A stretch of DNA of 10,916 nucleotides from Propionibacteriaceae bacterium (GTDB lineage Bacteria; Actinomycetota; Actinomycetes; Propionibacteriales; Propionibacteriaceae). The notes under the pieces are model-generated. The model was not told the DNA's origin and made no database searches. It saw only the letters and a list, made by a program, of their open reading frames with translations. Location: contig JAJTCL010000193.1 in the NCBI GenBank assembly GCA_021323255.1, positions 1-10,916 on the forward strand. The letters are read 5' to 3'. The translations under genes and the position numbers were made by a program. This document shows, piece by piece, positions 1 to 7,366 of the stretch (the stretch's first letter is position 1; each line of letters begins with the position of its first letter).

Positions 1-40
1 GAGGGCGGCTTACGAACCTGGCTACGGGCTCGCGGCTTTC

Positions 41-67
41 CCCGCCCGGGGCCTGCGCCCGGGCGGG
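41..67 (-). terminator. GC-rich hairpin downstream of eno, probable terminator
   Basis: A perfect 10-bp inverted repeat, CCCGCCCGGG at 41-50 and CCCGGGCGGG at 58-67, encloses a 7-nt loop. It begins 28 nt beyond the eno stop codon in the direction of eno transcription. No T-run follows the stem on the minus strand (the next bases read GAAAGCC), so it is not a classical intrinsic terminator. Stable hairpins without a U-tract are common at the ends of actinobacterial genes, which supports this reading. No other gene is visible between this hairpin and the left edge. Confidence 0.6.
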
Positions 68-95
68 AGGTCGGTCGCGGTCCGGATGGCACGCC

Positions 96-1373
96 TCAGG
101 CCTTGAACCTTGGGAAGGCGGCGGCGCCGGCGTAGCGGGCTGCGTCGTCGAGATCTTCTTCGATCCGCAGCAGCTGGTTGTATTTGGCTACCCGGTCGGT
201 TCGCGCCGGCGCACCGGACTTGATCTGGCCGCAGTTGGTCGCCACCGCCAGATCAGCGATGGTGGTGTCCTCCGTCTCGCCGGAGCGGTGGCTCATCATG
301 CAGCGGAAACCGGCCCGGTGCGCTAGATCGACGGCGTCCAAGGTCTCGGTCAGCGAGCCGATCTGATTGACCTTGACCAGCAGGGCGCTGGCCGCCTTCT
401 CTGCAATGCCGCGCTGCAGCCTGGTTACGTTGGTGACAAACAGGTCGTCGCCGACAACCTGGATCTTGTCCCCGATTTTGCTGACCAGCGCGCTCCAGCC
501 GGCCCAGTCGTCCTCAGCTAACGGGTCTTCGATCGAGACGATCGGGAAATCGGAGATCCACTGCTCGTAGATGCCAGTCATCTCCTCGGCGGAGCGCGGC
601 ATGCCCTCGAAGGTGTACGTCCCAGCATCGAAAAATTCGGTGCTCGCGACATCGAGGGCCAGCGCGATGTCGCTACCCAGCGTGAGGCCGGCCGATTGCA
701 CCGCCGTTGAGATCAACTCGAGCGCGGCCACATTGGCCGGCAGATTGGGCGCGAAGCCACCCTCGTCACCGAGACCCGTCGCCAATCCCTGCTTCTTCAG
801 CACCAACTTGAGCGAGTGGTAGACAGTCGCGCCCATCTCCAGGGCGTCGCGGAACGTCGCCGCGCCGATCGGGGCGATCATGAACTCTTGAACATCGACA
901 TCGGAGTCGGCATGCGCCCCACCGTTGACGATGTTCATCATCGGCACCGGCAGCAGGTGGGCATTGGGGCCACCGACGTATCGATAGAGCGGCAGATCCG
1001 CGGAGTGCGCCGCCGCATGGGCGACGGCCAACGAGACACCGAGGATGGCGTTGGCGCCGATCTTGGACTTGTTGTCGGTACCGTCCAAGTCCAGCATCGC
1101 CTGGTCTACCAGCCGCTGTTCGCTAGCCTCGTACCCGATGAGTTCGGGGCCGAGCTGGTCGATCACACCCAGTACAGCCTTGCTGACACCTTTCCCTCCA
1201 AAACGAGCCTCACCGTCACGAAGCTCGACCGCTTCGAAGGCGCCGGTCGAGGCGCCTGAGGGCACCGCAGCGCGGCCCTCCGAGCCGTCGTCGAGGATGA
1301 CCTCCACTTCGACGGTGGGGTTGCCGCGGGAATCCAGAATTTCTCGCGCGCCTATGAACTCGATACTCGCCAC
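96..1373 (-). CDS. eno: Enolase (phosphopyruvate hydratase)
   Basis: Enolase converts 2-phosphoglycerate to phosphoenolpyruvate in cytosolic glycolysis and gluconeogenesis, using Mg2+. The 425-residue product matches the usual bacterial length. From the chosen start, the visible landmarks are the SGASTG active-site loop at 39-44, GDEGGFAPN with the acid/base Glu204, metal ligands Asp241, Glu282 and Asp309, the catalytic Lys334 in LLVKVNQIGS, the SHRSGETEDT loop at 361-370 and Lys385. I chose the GTG at 1373 because it is preceded by GGAAAGG with 8-nt spacing and gives the family N-terminus (VASIEFIGAREILDSRGNP). The frame stays open to 1445, but that 24-residue extension is atypical. It is the last gene on this strand in the window, separated from the membrane-protein gene by 234 bp, so it may have its own promoter. 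No lesion is seen. Confidence 0.97.
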   Translation of the reverse strand: MASIEFIGAREILDSRGNPTVEVEVILDDGSEGRAAVPSGASTGAFEAVELRDGEARFGGKGVSKAVLGVIDQLGPELIGYEASEQRLVDQAMLDLDGTDNKSKIGANAILGVSLAVAHAAAHSADLPLYRYVGGPNAHLLPVPMMNIVNGGAHADSDVDVQEFMIAPIGAATFRDALEMGATVYHSLKLVLKKQGLATGLGDEGGFAPNLPANVAALELISTAVQSAGLTLGSDIALALDVASTEFFDAGTYTFEGMPRSAEEMTGIYEQWISDFPIVSIEDPLAEDDWAGWSALVSKIGDKIQVVGDDLFVTNVTRLQRGIAEKAASALLVKVNQIGSLTETLDAVDLAHRAGFRCMMSHRSGETEDTTIADLAVATNCGQIKSGAPARTDRVAKYNQLLRIEEDLDDAARYAGAAAFPRFKA

Positions 1374-1607
1374 GAGCGTCGCCTTTCCGATGCTGTCCCG
1401 AATCGCCGACAATCCGTCTATATCGAACAGGGCACCCGGGCACAAGAGACCGATGGTGGCCTCAGCCTATCGGCGCATCAGCGCTCAGAGGATGGCGCCG
1501 CACGCGGGAATAGCAGAATCGTCCAGTGCAGCCGAGCACGTCGAACTCCACAGTCGTGCCTTTCGACAAGCTCAGGGCACATACCTGCCCGGGCTCAGAG
1601 AAGAGGA
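1374..1607. other. Intergenic gap between the membrane-protein gene and eno
   Basis: This 234-bp stretch carries the eno ribosome binding site at its left end (GGAAAGG on the minus strand, about 1382-1388) and a short repeat-like element at 1556-1580. I see no convincing coding sequence on either strand and no clear promoter hexamer pair, although an eno promoter would be expected here. Confidence 0.5.
1556..1580. repeat. Short palindromic, REP-like element
   Basis: A 25-bp segment has complementary ends, GTGCC at 1556-1560 and GGCAC at 1576-1580, around the core TTTCGACAAGCTCAGG. From memory, cores of the form CCTTCGACAAGCTCAGG recur as dispersed extragenic elements in many unrelated bacterial genomes. 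Only one copy lies in this window, so repetition is inferred and not seen. It sits between two genes on the same strand and could also form a weak hairpin in the transcript. Confidence 0.4.
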
Positions 1608-2159
1608 CTACTTTCGCTTCCGAAGCGTCCTGGCATGGACCCAGTTGACCCCGACGATGCCAGCCCAGGAGACGGCGACTCCGATGATGCTGGGGTCAAC
1701 CTCGCTGGCGCTGATTGCTGTGATCGGGATACCCATGACCATAGAGATGATGGCCAACGCCAATTGCCGGCCACGGCCACTCTGCTCGGCCGCTTGCGCG
1801 CGATTGGCCTGCTGCCGAATTTCTGCGGCGCGGGCTTCGGCTAGCTCCTCCACCCGTTCGGCGAGGTTCGCAGCGACATATTCGCTGTATTCCGGCCCGA
1901 GTTCCATCCGGGCTGCCAAGGCGGCCTCCGCGTCGCGCCGCAACTCCTCGCTTGGCTCACGCGTGCGCCGATACTGCGGCTGCACCGGATAAGGCGCGGC
2001 GGGATTCAACGGGTATGGCTGAGCCTGCGGATTCTGTGCCGAGTAGTTCTGGGGCGGGTAATTCTGAGGGGGATAGTTCTGCGGAGGGTAATTCTGCGGA
2101 GGATAGTTCTGGGGCGGATGCCCCTGGGGGGCCGGCCGTTTCTGCGGGGGCTCGGACAT
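1608..2159 (-). CDS. Small membrane protein with PPQNY tandem repeats, function unknown
   Basis: I do not recognise a named family. Counting from a possible GTG start at 2165, the 185-residue product has four parts. A Pro/Gln/Asn/Tyr-rich N-terminus contains five perfect PPQNY repeats at 17-41. A charged, probably helical or coiled region follows at 68-125 (EELRRDAEAALAAR, ERVEELAEARAAEIRQQ). Two hydrophobic segments lie at about 135-153 and 158-176. A basic tail, RTLRKRK, ends it. This suggests two membrane passes in a hairpin, with the repeats and tail on the same side, likely cytoplasmic by the positive-inside rule. ATG at 2159 (third residue) is annotated as the start because it is the stronger codon. 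Neither start has a clear Shine-Dalgarno sequence. The gene starts 18-24 nt after the mazG stop, so it is probably co-transcribed with mazG and the lipoprotein gene. Confidence 0.75.
   Translation of the reverse strand: MSEPPQKRPAPQGHPPQNYPPQNYPPQNYPPQNYPPQNYSAQNPQAQPYPLNPAAPYPVQPQYRRTREPSEELRRDAEAALAARMELGPEYSEYVAANLAERVEELAEARAAEIRQQANRAQAAEQSGRGRQLALAIISMVMGIPITAISASEVDPSIIGVAVSWAGIVGVNWVHARTLRKRK
2043..2117 (-). repeat. Five 15-bp tandem repeats encoding PPQNY
   Basis: Five head-to-tail 15-bp units (2043-2057, 2058-2072, 2073-2087, 2088-2102, 2103-2117) differ at a few mostly third-codon positions, yet each encodes PPQNY. A degenerate SAQN continuation follows to about 2031. Units share the core TCTG flanked by purine-rich bases. 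Such an array can gain or lose units by replication slippage without changing frame. Confidence 0.9.
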
Positions 2160-2182
2160 GTCCACAGGATAGGCGACGGTTG

Positions 2183-2824
2183 CTAAGCCGGAGCCGCGTC
2201 CTGGGGCGCCGACTCAGCATCCCGAACCCGGGCTTCCAAACTACGTACGGCACCACGCAGCGCCTGCTCAGGGTCGATTCCAGTTGCCTGAGCGCGGGCT
2301 GCCAGCGCCAGGATCTGCGCACCCACCTCCTCGGCCGTCGTCGGCTCGTCGGGCAACAGGAGCTCCAGGCGCCGTGATCGGGCTTTGCTGATGATCTTGT
2401 GGGCGCGGGCGAGGGCCGAAAGCTGCCGCTCTGGAATGCCTTGCAGCGCAGACGTACGCCCCTTTTCAGCCGCCTTGCGCTGTTCCCAGGTGTAGTGCAA
2501 GTCGACCGGTACCTCAGCGGTCGCGAAGACATAGGGATGCCTCGAGATGAGCTTGTCCGCGATACCCCGGGCCACGTCTTCGACGGTGAAGCCGGGCGCC
2601 TCTTCGCTGGCGAGCTGGGCGTGAAAGATCACTTGGAGCAGCAGATCACCCAGCTCCTCTCGTAGATGATCTTGATCTCCATTCTCGATCGCCTCGACCG
2701 TCTCGGCAGTCTCTTCGATGAGGTACTGCACCAGCGAACGATGGGTTTGCTGCGCGTCCCACGGGCATTCCTGGCGCAGTCGCGCCATTACTGAGACCAG
2801 CCGCTCGAGTTCGGGTAGCTGCAC
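2183..2824 (-). CDS. mazG: MazG-family nucleoside triphosphate pyrophosphohydrolase
   Basis: MazG enzymes hydrolyse (d)NTPs to the monophosphate and pyrophosphate, usually as house-cleaning of damaged or excess nucleotides. The 213-residue product has CPWD at 20-23, THRSL, the metal-binding cluster EETAE at 37-41 with Glu57 and Asp60 in EELGDLLLQ, and KLISRHPYVF at 91-100, all typical of the MazG core. The actinobacterial homologue in Mycobacterium tuberculosis is longer, with an N-terminal extension. Here the protein begins directly with the catalytic module. The GTG start overlaps the TAG stop of the lipoprotein gene by one base and lacks a good Shine-Dalgarno sequence, which suggests translational coupling. 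The Ala/Pro-rich C-terminus (residues 195-213) is probably disordered. Confidence 0.92.
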   Translation of the reverse strand: MQLPELERLVSVMARLRQECPWDAQQTHRSLVQYLIEETAETVEAIENGDQDHLREELGDLLLQVIFHAQLASEEAPGFTVEDVARGIADKLISRHPYVFATAEVPVDLHYTWEQRKAAEKGRTSALQGIPERQLSALARAHKIISKARSRRLELLLPDEPTTAEEVGAQILALAARAQATGIDPEQALRGAVRSLEARVRDAESAPQDAAPA

Positions 2825-3369
2825 TATGGCGTCTGCGTGGGCGTCGGCTCGGCCAAGGACGCGGACTGATCGGTGATGATCGTCTTCTGCCGGGGATCCA
2901 GCACACCGAAGCGGGGATTGAGCGTGACTTGCTGCTCACTGACGGCGGCCAGGTACGCCTCGCTGCCGAGCTTGCCCGAAACGATCTGCTGGTCGGCCAG
3001 ATCGTAGGCGACCGGTCGACCTTGAGGCACCTCGAGCAGACCGGCGAGGTTGCTGTTCTTGATCAGCGCGTCGCGCTCGCTATCGGTGATCGTGATCTTG
3101 TTTGCGGCAGCGACCTTCTCGGCGATCAGCCCATGGATCAGCGCGTTGATGACCGCCGCGTTCGACACTCTTTGGCCCTCTTGCACGATGCTGGACACTC
3201 CTTCGACAGCGTCGTCCAGCTGCTGCTGGGTGATCCTCGAGGTTCCCACGTACGCCACAACACTGGGTTCTGCATTGGCGCATCCGCCCGCGAACAGGGT
3301 GAACGCGAGAACGCCAGTGAGGGCGCTAGCCCGTAACGCGCTCAGCCCGCGGTGAGCCAGTGACCTCAT
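2824..3369 (-). CDS. Lipoprotein with SurA-like N-terminal chaperone domain
   Basis: The 181-residue product starts with a basic n-region, a hydrophobic core (SALTGVLAFTLFA) and a lipobox-like AGGC with the lipidation Cys at 30. It is therefore predicted to be secreted and anchored to the outer face of the cytoplasmic membrane. Residues 36-150 (VVAYVGTSRITQQQLDD onward, NALIHGLIAEKVA, TITDSERD) resemble the SurA N-terminal domain, which holds unfolded exported proteins. There is no parvulin prolyl-isomerase domain. The C-terminus has NPRFGVLD and a short Pro/Thr tail. The ATG at 3369 has GAGGGAAGG about 3 nt upstream. The frame remains open to 3537, but the extension has no signal features. 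A lipoprotein of this type between mfd and mazG is, as I recall, common in actinomycetes. Its partner proteins are unknown. Confidence 0.85.
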   Translation of the reverse strand: MRSLAHRGLSALRASALTGVLAFTLFAGGCANAEPSVVAYVGTSRITQQQLDDAVEGVSSIVQEGQRVSNAAVINALIHGLIAEKVAAANKITITDSERDALIKNSNLAGLLEVPQGRPVAYDLADQQIVSGKLGSEAYLAAVSEQQVTLNPRFGVLDPRQKTIITDQSASLAEPTPTQTP

Positions 3370-3514
3370 TGACCTTCCCTCAAGACGTAACTTCCCGCTC
3401 GCGCATTGCGCTCCTGGAACGACTACCGCAGGTGATCCTACGCGTTTGATTGCTGCGCTCGCTGTGTCTGATGGCTCGCTCCGCTCGCTGCGATGTTCAC
3501 CGGTAGCCGCCGTC

Positions 3515-3582
3515 TTCGTCGGATCCGACGAAACCACTTGTCGGGGGAATGAGCTCTGTTCTCGGCAGGTTTCGTCGGGTCC
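3515..3582. repeat. Perfect 18-bp palindrome with a nearby inverted copy
   Basis: TTCGTCGGATCCGACGAA at 3515-3532 is its own reverse complement. Its right half plus flank, GGATCCGACGAAACC at 3521-3535, is repeated in inverted orientation as GGTTTCGTCGGGTCC at 3568-3582 with one mismatch. The two can therefore form either a short self-palindromic stem or a 15-bp stem with a 32-nt loop. It could be a binding site, a palindromic extragenic repeat or a transcription terminator. The sequence alone does not decide. Confidence 0.7.
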
Positions 3583-3654
3583 TCCTGCAGATCGGCGGCG
3601 CGAACTCGCGGGCGCGGATCGCGCGTTTGCGGCCGCTGCCTTCCTCGCTCACTC

Positions 3655-3702
3655 GCAGCCAGCCGCGACTACAGAAGCCGGATTGTTTCGGAGGCTGGCT
3701 GC
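3655..3702. repeat. 10-bp inverted repeat downstream of mfd
   Basis: GCAGCCAGCC at 3655-3664 is exactly complementary to GGCTGGCTGC at 3693-3702, with a 28-nt loop. In mfd orientation it lies about 80 nt after the stop codon. No U-tract follows, so a terminator role is possible but unproven. Confidence 0.5.
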
Positions 3703-3784
3703 TCGCTCGTTCGTCCAGGCCAGCGGCGCGTGCGATCCGAGCGGTAAGCAGACAGCTCTGACGCTGGGCCAGCGGTCGTGGAGC

Positions 3785-6700
3785 TCACGGGTCTTCGAAG
3801 ATCTGGCTGATCACCTCGGTGGCCCAGCGCAGCAGATCGGTGTCCTTCAGCGACTCGCTGGCGTTGGCGGAGGTCGTGGGCCGTGGCAGCAGCACAGAGC
3901 CGGCAGTGTCCTTGACCACGCTGCCCGGATGGAGCCGTTGCAGCCGCAGCACCCGCGACTCGGGAAGGTGGGCGGGACCGAAGCGGATGAACCGACCCTG
4001 CCCGACGATCTCCGTCAGCCCCGCAGACCGGGCGAGCAGCCGGAACCTCGCTACCTCGATGAGATTGAGCACCTCCGGTGGCGGCGGTCCGTAGCGGTCG
4101 TGGAGCTCGGCGTCGACCGCCTTGACATCTGCCTCGCTACGAACTTCGGCCAGCCGCTTGTACATCTCCAGCCGCAGCCGCTCGGACTCGATGTAATCGG
4201 TGGGCAGGTGAGCGTCGACGGGCAGCTCGATCCGCACTTCGGGTTCCGGCTGGGTCTCCTGACCTCGATACTCCGCAACCGCCTCGCCTACCAGCTGGAT
4301 GTAGAGATCGAAGCCGACATCGGCGATATGACCAGATTGCTGGCCACCGAGCAGGTTGCCGGCGCCACGCAGCTCCAGGTCTTTCATCGCGATGGCCATG
4401 CTGGAACCAAGATCGCTGTGTGTTGCGATGGTGCTGATCCGGTCGTACGCAGTTTCGGTCAATGGCTTGTCCGGTGGGTAGAGGAAGTAGGCATAGCCGC
4501 GTTCCCGTCCCCGGCCGACCCGGCCGCGTAGCTGGTGCAGCTGCGACAGTCCGAGCAGGTCGGAACGTTCGATCAGCAGCGTGTTAGCGGTCGAGATGTC
4601 CAGCCCTGCCTCGACGATCGTGGTACAGACCAGCACGTCAGCACGGCGCTCCCAGAAGTCGATCATGACCTGTTCCAGGCGATGTTCGCTCATCTGCCCG
4701 TGGGCGGTCACTACTCGCGCCTCCGGTACCAGCTCGGCAATCCGGCGGGCGGCTCTGTCGATGCTCTGCACCCGGTTGTGCACGTAGAACACCTGACCTT
4801 CGCGGAGTAGCTCGCGCCGGATCGCGGCAATCACCTGAGCCTCGTCGTACGGTCCGGCGAAGGTGAGCACTGGATGGCGTTCTTCCGGCGGAGTCGCGAT
4901 GGTGCTCATCTCGCGAATGCCGGTGATCGCCATTTCCAGGGTTCGCGGGATCGGAGTGGCTGACATGGCGAGGACGTCGACGTGGGTGCGCAGGCGCTTG
5001 AGCTGTTCCTTGTGCTCCACGCCGAAGCGCTGCTCCTCATCGATCACAACAAGGCCCAAGTCCTTGAAGCTGACCTCGCCCGACAGCAACCGGTGGGTGC
5101 CGACGACGACATCGACCCGCCCTGCGGCGAGACCCTCGATGGTTGCCCGTGCCTCAGCCTCGGCAGCGAACCGGCTGAGCGGTGCGACGTTGATGGGAAA
5201 GCCCGCATAACGATCGGCGAAGGTCGCGTAGTGCTGCTGCACCAGCAAGGTCGTGGGAACCAAAATGGCCACCTGCTTGCCGTCCTGCACTGCCTTGAAT
5301 GCGGCGCGTACCGCGATCTCGGTTTTGGGCACGATTTGCTCCATGTCGCGCTTTACGTCGTCGATTGCTCCGAGCTGATCCGGAGTCTCAACGAAGGCAA
5401 ATGCGTCCTCCAACTCTCGCTGCCACGTCGTGTCCGGGGAGAACGCGTGACCGCGGGTGGCCTGCCGGGCCGCGTACAGCTTGATCAACTCCGCGGCAAT
5501 CTCGCGGACCGCCTTGCGGGCGCGGCCCTTGCGCTTGGCCCAGTCGGCACCGCCCAGTCGGTCCAGGGTCGGGTTTTCGCCGCCGACGTAGCGGGTCACC
5601 TGATCAAGGGCGTCCATCGGGACATAGAGCCGGTCCCCCGCCTGGCCGCGCCTGGAGGGCGCATATTCGATGACCAGATACTCCCGGGTGGCGCCGGCCA
5701 CGGTGCGTTGCATCATCTCGACATAGCGACCCACCCCGTGCTGGCTGTGCACGACAGGATCACCCGTGACCAGCTCAAGCGGGTCGATCTGATTCTTACG
5801 ACGCGCTGGCAACTTTCGGCTGGCCCGGTCAGCGGCCCGTTGGCCGGAAAGATCAGTTGCGGTGAAGACTGCGAGTCGGATCTCATCGGCCACGAAGCCA
5901 TGGCTGAGCTGGCCGGTGACGACTGTCGCCAGCCCGATGGCGGGTGGTTCATCCAGCGCTGTCAGGTTGCGTAGCGGCACGGCATGTTCACTGAGAACTT
6001 CGACGATGCGATTCGCGGTGCCTCTGCCTTCGGCCATCACGACAACCCGCCAGCCGTCACGGACCCGTTTGGTGATTTCATTGACCGCTGCCTCGGTGTC
6101 GCCGCGATAAGTCTGGCCAACCTGGCCGCGCACCGTCCGCGACTCGACACCCGACCCGCTGACCATCGCTGAGAGATCGATGATCTCCCCGTCCGCGGTC
6201 CGGATGGGCTCGGACTGTCCGTCGTCTGTGGCAGCGTGATCGACCGGGCCAGCACTGAACGGCGACAACGTCCACCACGCCATCCCACGTGCCAGCGCTG
6301 CAGCGCGAACCTCGGCGAGCGGCTGGTAGGACGACGCACCAAGATCGATCGGTGCCTTGCCTCCACCTGCCGCGGCCGCCCATGACGCGTGGAGAAATTC
6401 CTCGCTCGTCTTGACCAACTCGACCGCCCGGCCGCGCACCAGCTCGGGGTCGCAGATCAGTACCTGGGTATCAGTCGGCAACAGCTCGACGAGCAGTTCC
6501 ATACCGTCCACCAGGACCGGTGACAATGCCTCCATGCCGTCGACCGGATGTCCCTGGGCGATCTTGTCCAGCATCTCGATCAGCTCGGGATGCCGATCAG
6601 CGAGCGCTGCTGCTCGGGCGCGTACGTCCTCGGTCAGCAGCAGCTCACGACAAGGTGATGCCGTGATCTCGGTCAGCGCGATGTCACTGGACCGCTGGTC

Positions 6701-7360
6701 CGCGACAGAGAAGTAGTGAATCTCTTCGACGGTGTCGCCGAAGAAGTCCACGCGTACCGGATGCTCTTCGGTCGGTGGAAAAACGTCCACGATGCCGCCG
6801 CGTACGGCGAACTCACCGCGCCGCTCGACCAGGTCTACGCGGGTGTACGCGGCACCCACCAGGGCCGCGGCGAGGTCAGTGAAGTCGATCTCCTCGCCGA
6901 CTGCGAGACGTATGGGTTTGAGGTTCCCAAGCCCTTTGACCTGCGGCTGCAGCACACTGCGCACCGGTGCGACAAGGATCTGCGGCGCGGGAAGATCACT
7001 ATTGCCGGCTAGCCGGCGCAACACCTCGAGCCGGCGGCCGACCGTGTCGGAGCGCGGGCTCAACCGCTCGTGCGGCAAGGTCTCCCATGCCGGGTAATAC
7101 GCCACGGCCTCCTCGCCCACTAGGGACTGCAGTGCAGCCGTCAGTTCCTCGGCCTCGCGGAAGGTTGAGCTGACCAGCAGTACCGGCCGGGCGGCGCCGC
7201 CGCGGGAGGGGCCCTCGCCCAACGCGGCAGCGATCAGCGGTCGCATCGGGGCGGGCGCAGTCACATCCAGCACCGGCAGTCGCCGGGCGCGTGCGTCGGC
7301 GATGGTCTCGATGACGGTGGGTTCGGTGCAGAAAAGGTTGACGAGTCCCGTGAGGGTCAC
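3785..7360 (-). CDS. mfd: Mfd transcription-repair coupling factor lacking the Walker A loop
   Basis: Mfd binds RNA polymerase stalled at DNA damage, pushes it off by ATP-driven translocation and recruits UvrA. The 1191-residue product shows the UvrB-like N-terminal region (GGIVDVFPPTEEHPVRVDFF), the polymerase-interacting domain at about 525-600 (GDPVVHSQHGVGRY, DRLYVPMDAL) and a RecG-like motor. The motor has LVPTTLL, DEEQ at 774-777 (Walker B), MSATPIPRT, QLRGRVGR at 943-950 and the following LELRGAGNLLGGQQSG translocation region. The C-terminal UvrA-masking domain is present. In the motor, the text runs VKRDMEQIVP directly into KTEIAVRAAFKAV at Lys679. Homologues have about 12 more residues here, ending in GDVGYG, so the P-loop glycines are missing while frame and flanks are intact. 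ATPase activity is therefore predicted to be lost, unless the sequence is wrong. The GTG start has no Shine-Dalgarno sequence but a -10-like hexamer just upstream. Confidence 0.93.
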   Translation of the reverse strand: MTLTGLVNLFCTEPTVIETIADARARRLPVLDVTAPAPMRPLIAAALGEGPSRGGAARPVLLVSSTFREAEELTAALQSLVGEEAVAYYPAWETLPHERLSPRSDTVGRRLEVLRRLAGNSDLPAPQILVAPVRSVLQPQVKGLGNLKPIRLAVGEEIDFTDLAAALVGAAYTRVDLVERRGEFAVRGGIVDVFPPTEEHPVRVDFFGDTVEEIHYFSVADQRSSDIALTEITASPCRELLLTEDVRARAAALADRHPELIEMLDKIAQGHPVDGMEALSPVLVDGMELLVELLPTDTQVLICDPELVRGRAVELVKTSEEFLHASWAAAAGGGKAPIDLGASSYQPLAEVRAAALARGMAWWTLSPFSAGPVDHAATDDGQSEPIRTADGEIIDLSAMVSGSGVESRTVRGQVGQTYRGDTEAAVNEITKRVRDGWRVVVMAEGRGTANRIVEVLSEHAVPLRNLTALDEPPAIGLATVVTGQLSHGFVADEIRLAVFTATDLSGQRAADRASRKLPARRKNQIDPLELVTGDPVVHSQHGVGRYVEMMQRTVAGATREYLVIEYAPSRRGQAGDRLYVPMDALDQVTRYVGGENPTLDRLGGADWAKRKGRARKAVREIAAELIKLYAARQATRGHAFSPDTTWQRELEDAFAFVETPDQLGAIDDVKRDMEQIVPKTEIAVRAAFKAVQDGKQVAILVPTTLLVQQHYATFADRYAGFPINVAPLSRFAAEAEARATIEGLAAGRVDVVVGTHRLLSGEVSFKDLGLVVIDEEQRFGVEHKEQLKRLRTHVDVLAMSATPIPRTLEMAITGIREMSTIATPPEERHPVLTFAGPYDEAQVIAAIRRELLREGQVFYVHNRVQSIDRAARRIAELVPEARVVTAHGQMSEHRLEQVMIDFWERRADVLVCTTIVEAGLDISTANTLLIERSDLLGLSQLHQLRGRVGRGRERGYAYFLYPPDKPLTETAYDRISTIATHSDLGSSMAIAMKDLELRGAGNLLGGQQSGHIADVGFDLYIQLVGEAVAEYRGQETQPEPEVRIELPVDAHLPTDYIESERLRLEMYKRLAEVRSEADVKAVDAELHDRYGPPPPEVLNLIEVARFRLLARSAGLTEIVGQGRFIRFGPAHLPESRVLRLQRLHPGSVVKDTAGSVLLPRPTTSANASESLKDTDLLRWATEVISQIFEDP

Positions 7361-7366
7361 CCAGAG

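Larger units (their letters stand above)
3370..3784. other. 415-bp intergenic gap rich in inverted repeats
   Basis: No convincing gene is visible. The left end carries the lipoprotein ribosome binding site. At 3435-3440 the minus strand reads TAGGAT, which fits a -10 hexamer, but no good -35 is spaced from it. Around 3451-3491 there are repeated GCTCGCT/GCGCTCGC runs. Further right lie a perfect 18-bp palindrome (3515-3532), an imperfect inverted copy of its right side (3568-3582) and a 10-bp stem (3655-3664 with 3693-3702). The density of hairpins suggests palindromic repeat debris, or 3'-end structure for mfd mRNA. No T-run follows any of them in the mfd direction. Confidence 0.55.

Noticed and set aside
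1374..1445. Enolase start at 1445
   Set aside because: The 24 extra residues are not typical of enolases, and the GTG at 1373 has a well-spaced GGAAAGG and the conserved N-terminus.
1045..1992. 315-codon open frame on the plus strand
   Set aside because: It lies antisense across the 5' half of eno, the gap and the membrane-protein gene. The product is low-complexity Ser/Arg/Ala-rich and resembles no family, which is typical of an antisense shadow in high-G+C DNA.
3370..3537. N-terminal extension of the lipoprotein to a start at 3537
   Set aside because: The extension is hydrophilic and would bury the signal peptide. The ATG at 3369 has a strong ribosome binding site and starts exactly at the signal sequence.
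3446..4531. 361-codon plus-strand frame spanning the mfd 3' end and the gap
   Set aside because: Most of it is antisense to mfd. The part in the gap has biased Arg/Ala composition without motifs, so it is not a gene.
4982..5974. 330-codon open frame on the plus strand inside mfd
   Set aside because: It is fully antisense to well-conserved mfd sequence, has no ribosome binding site and no family features.
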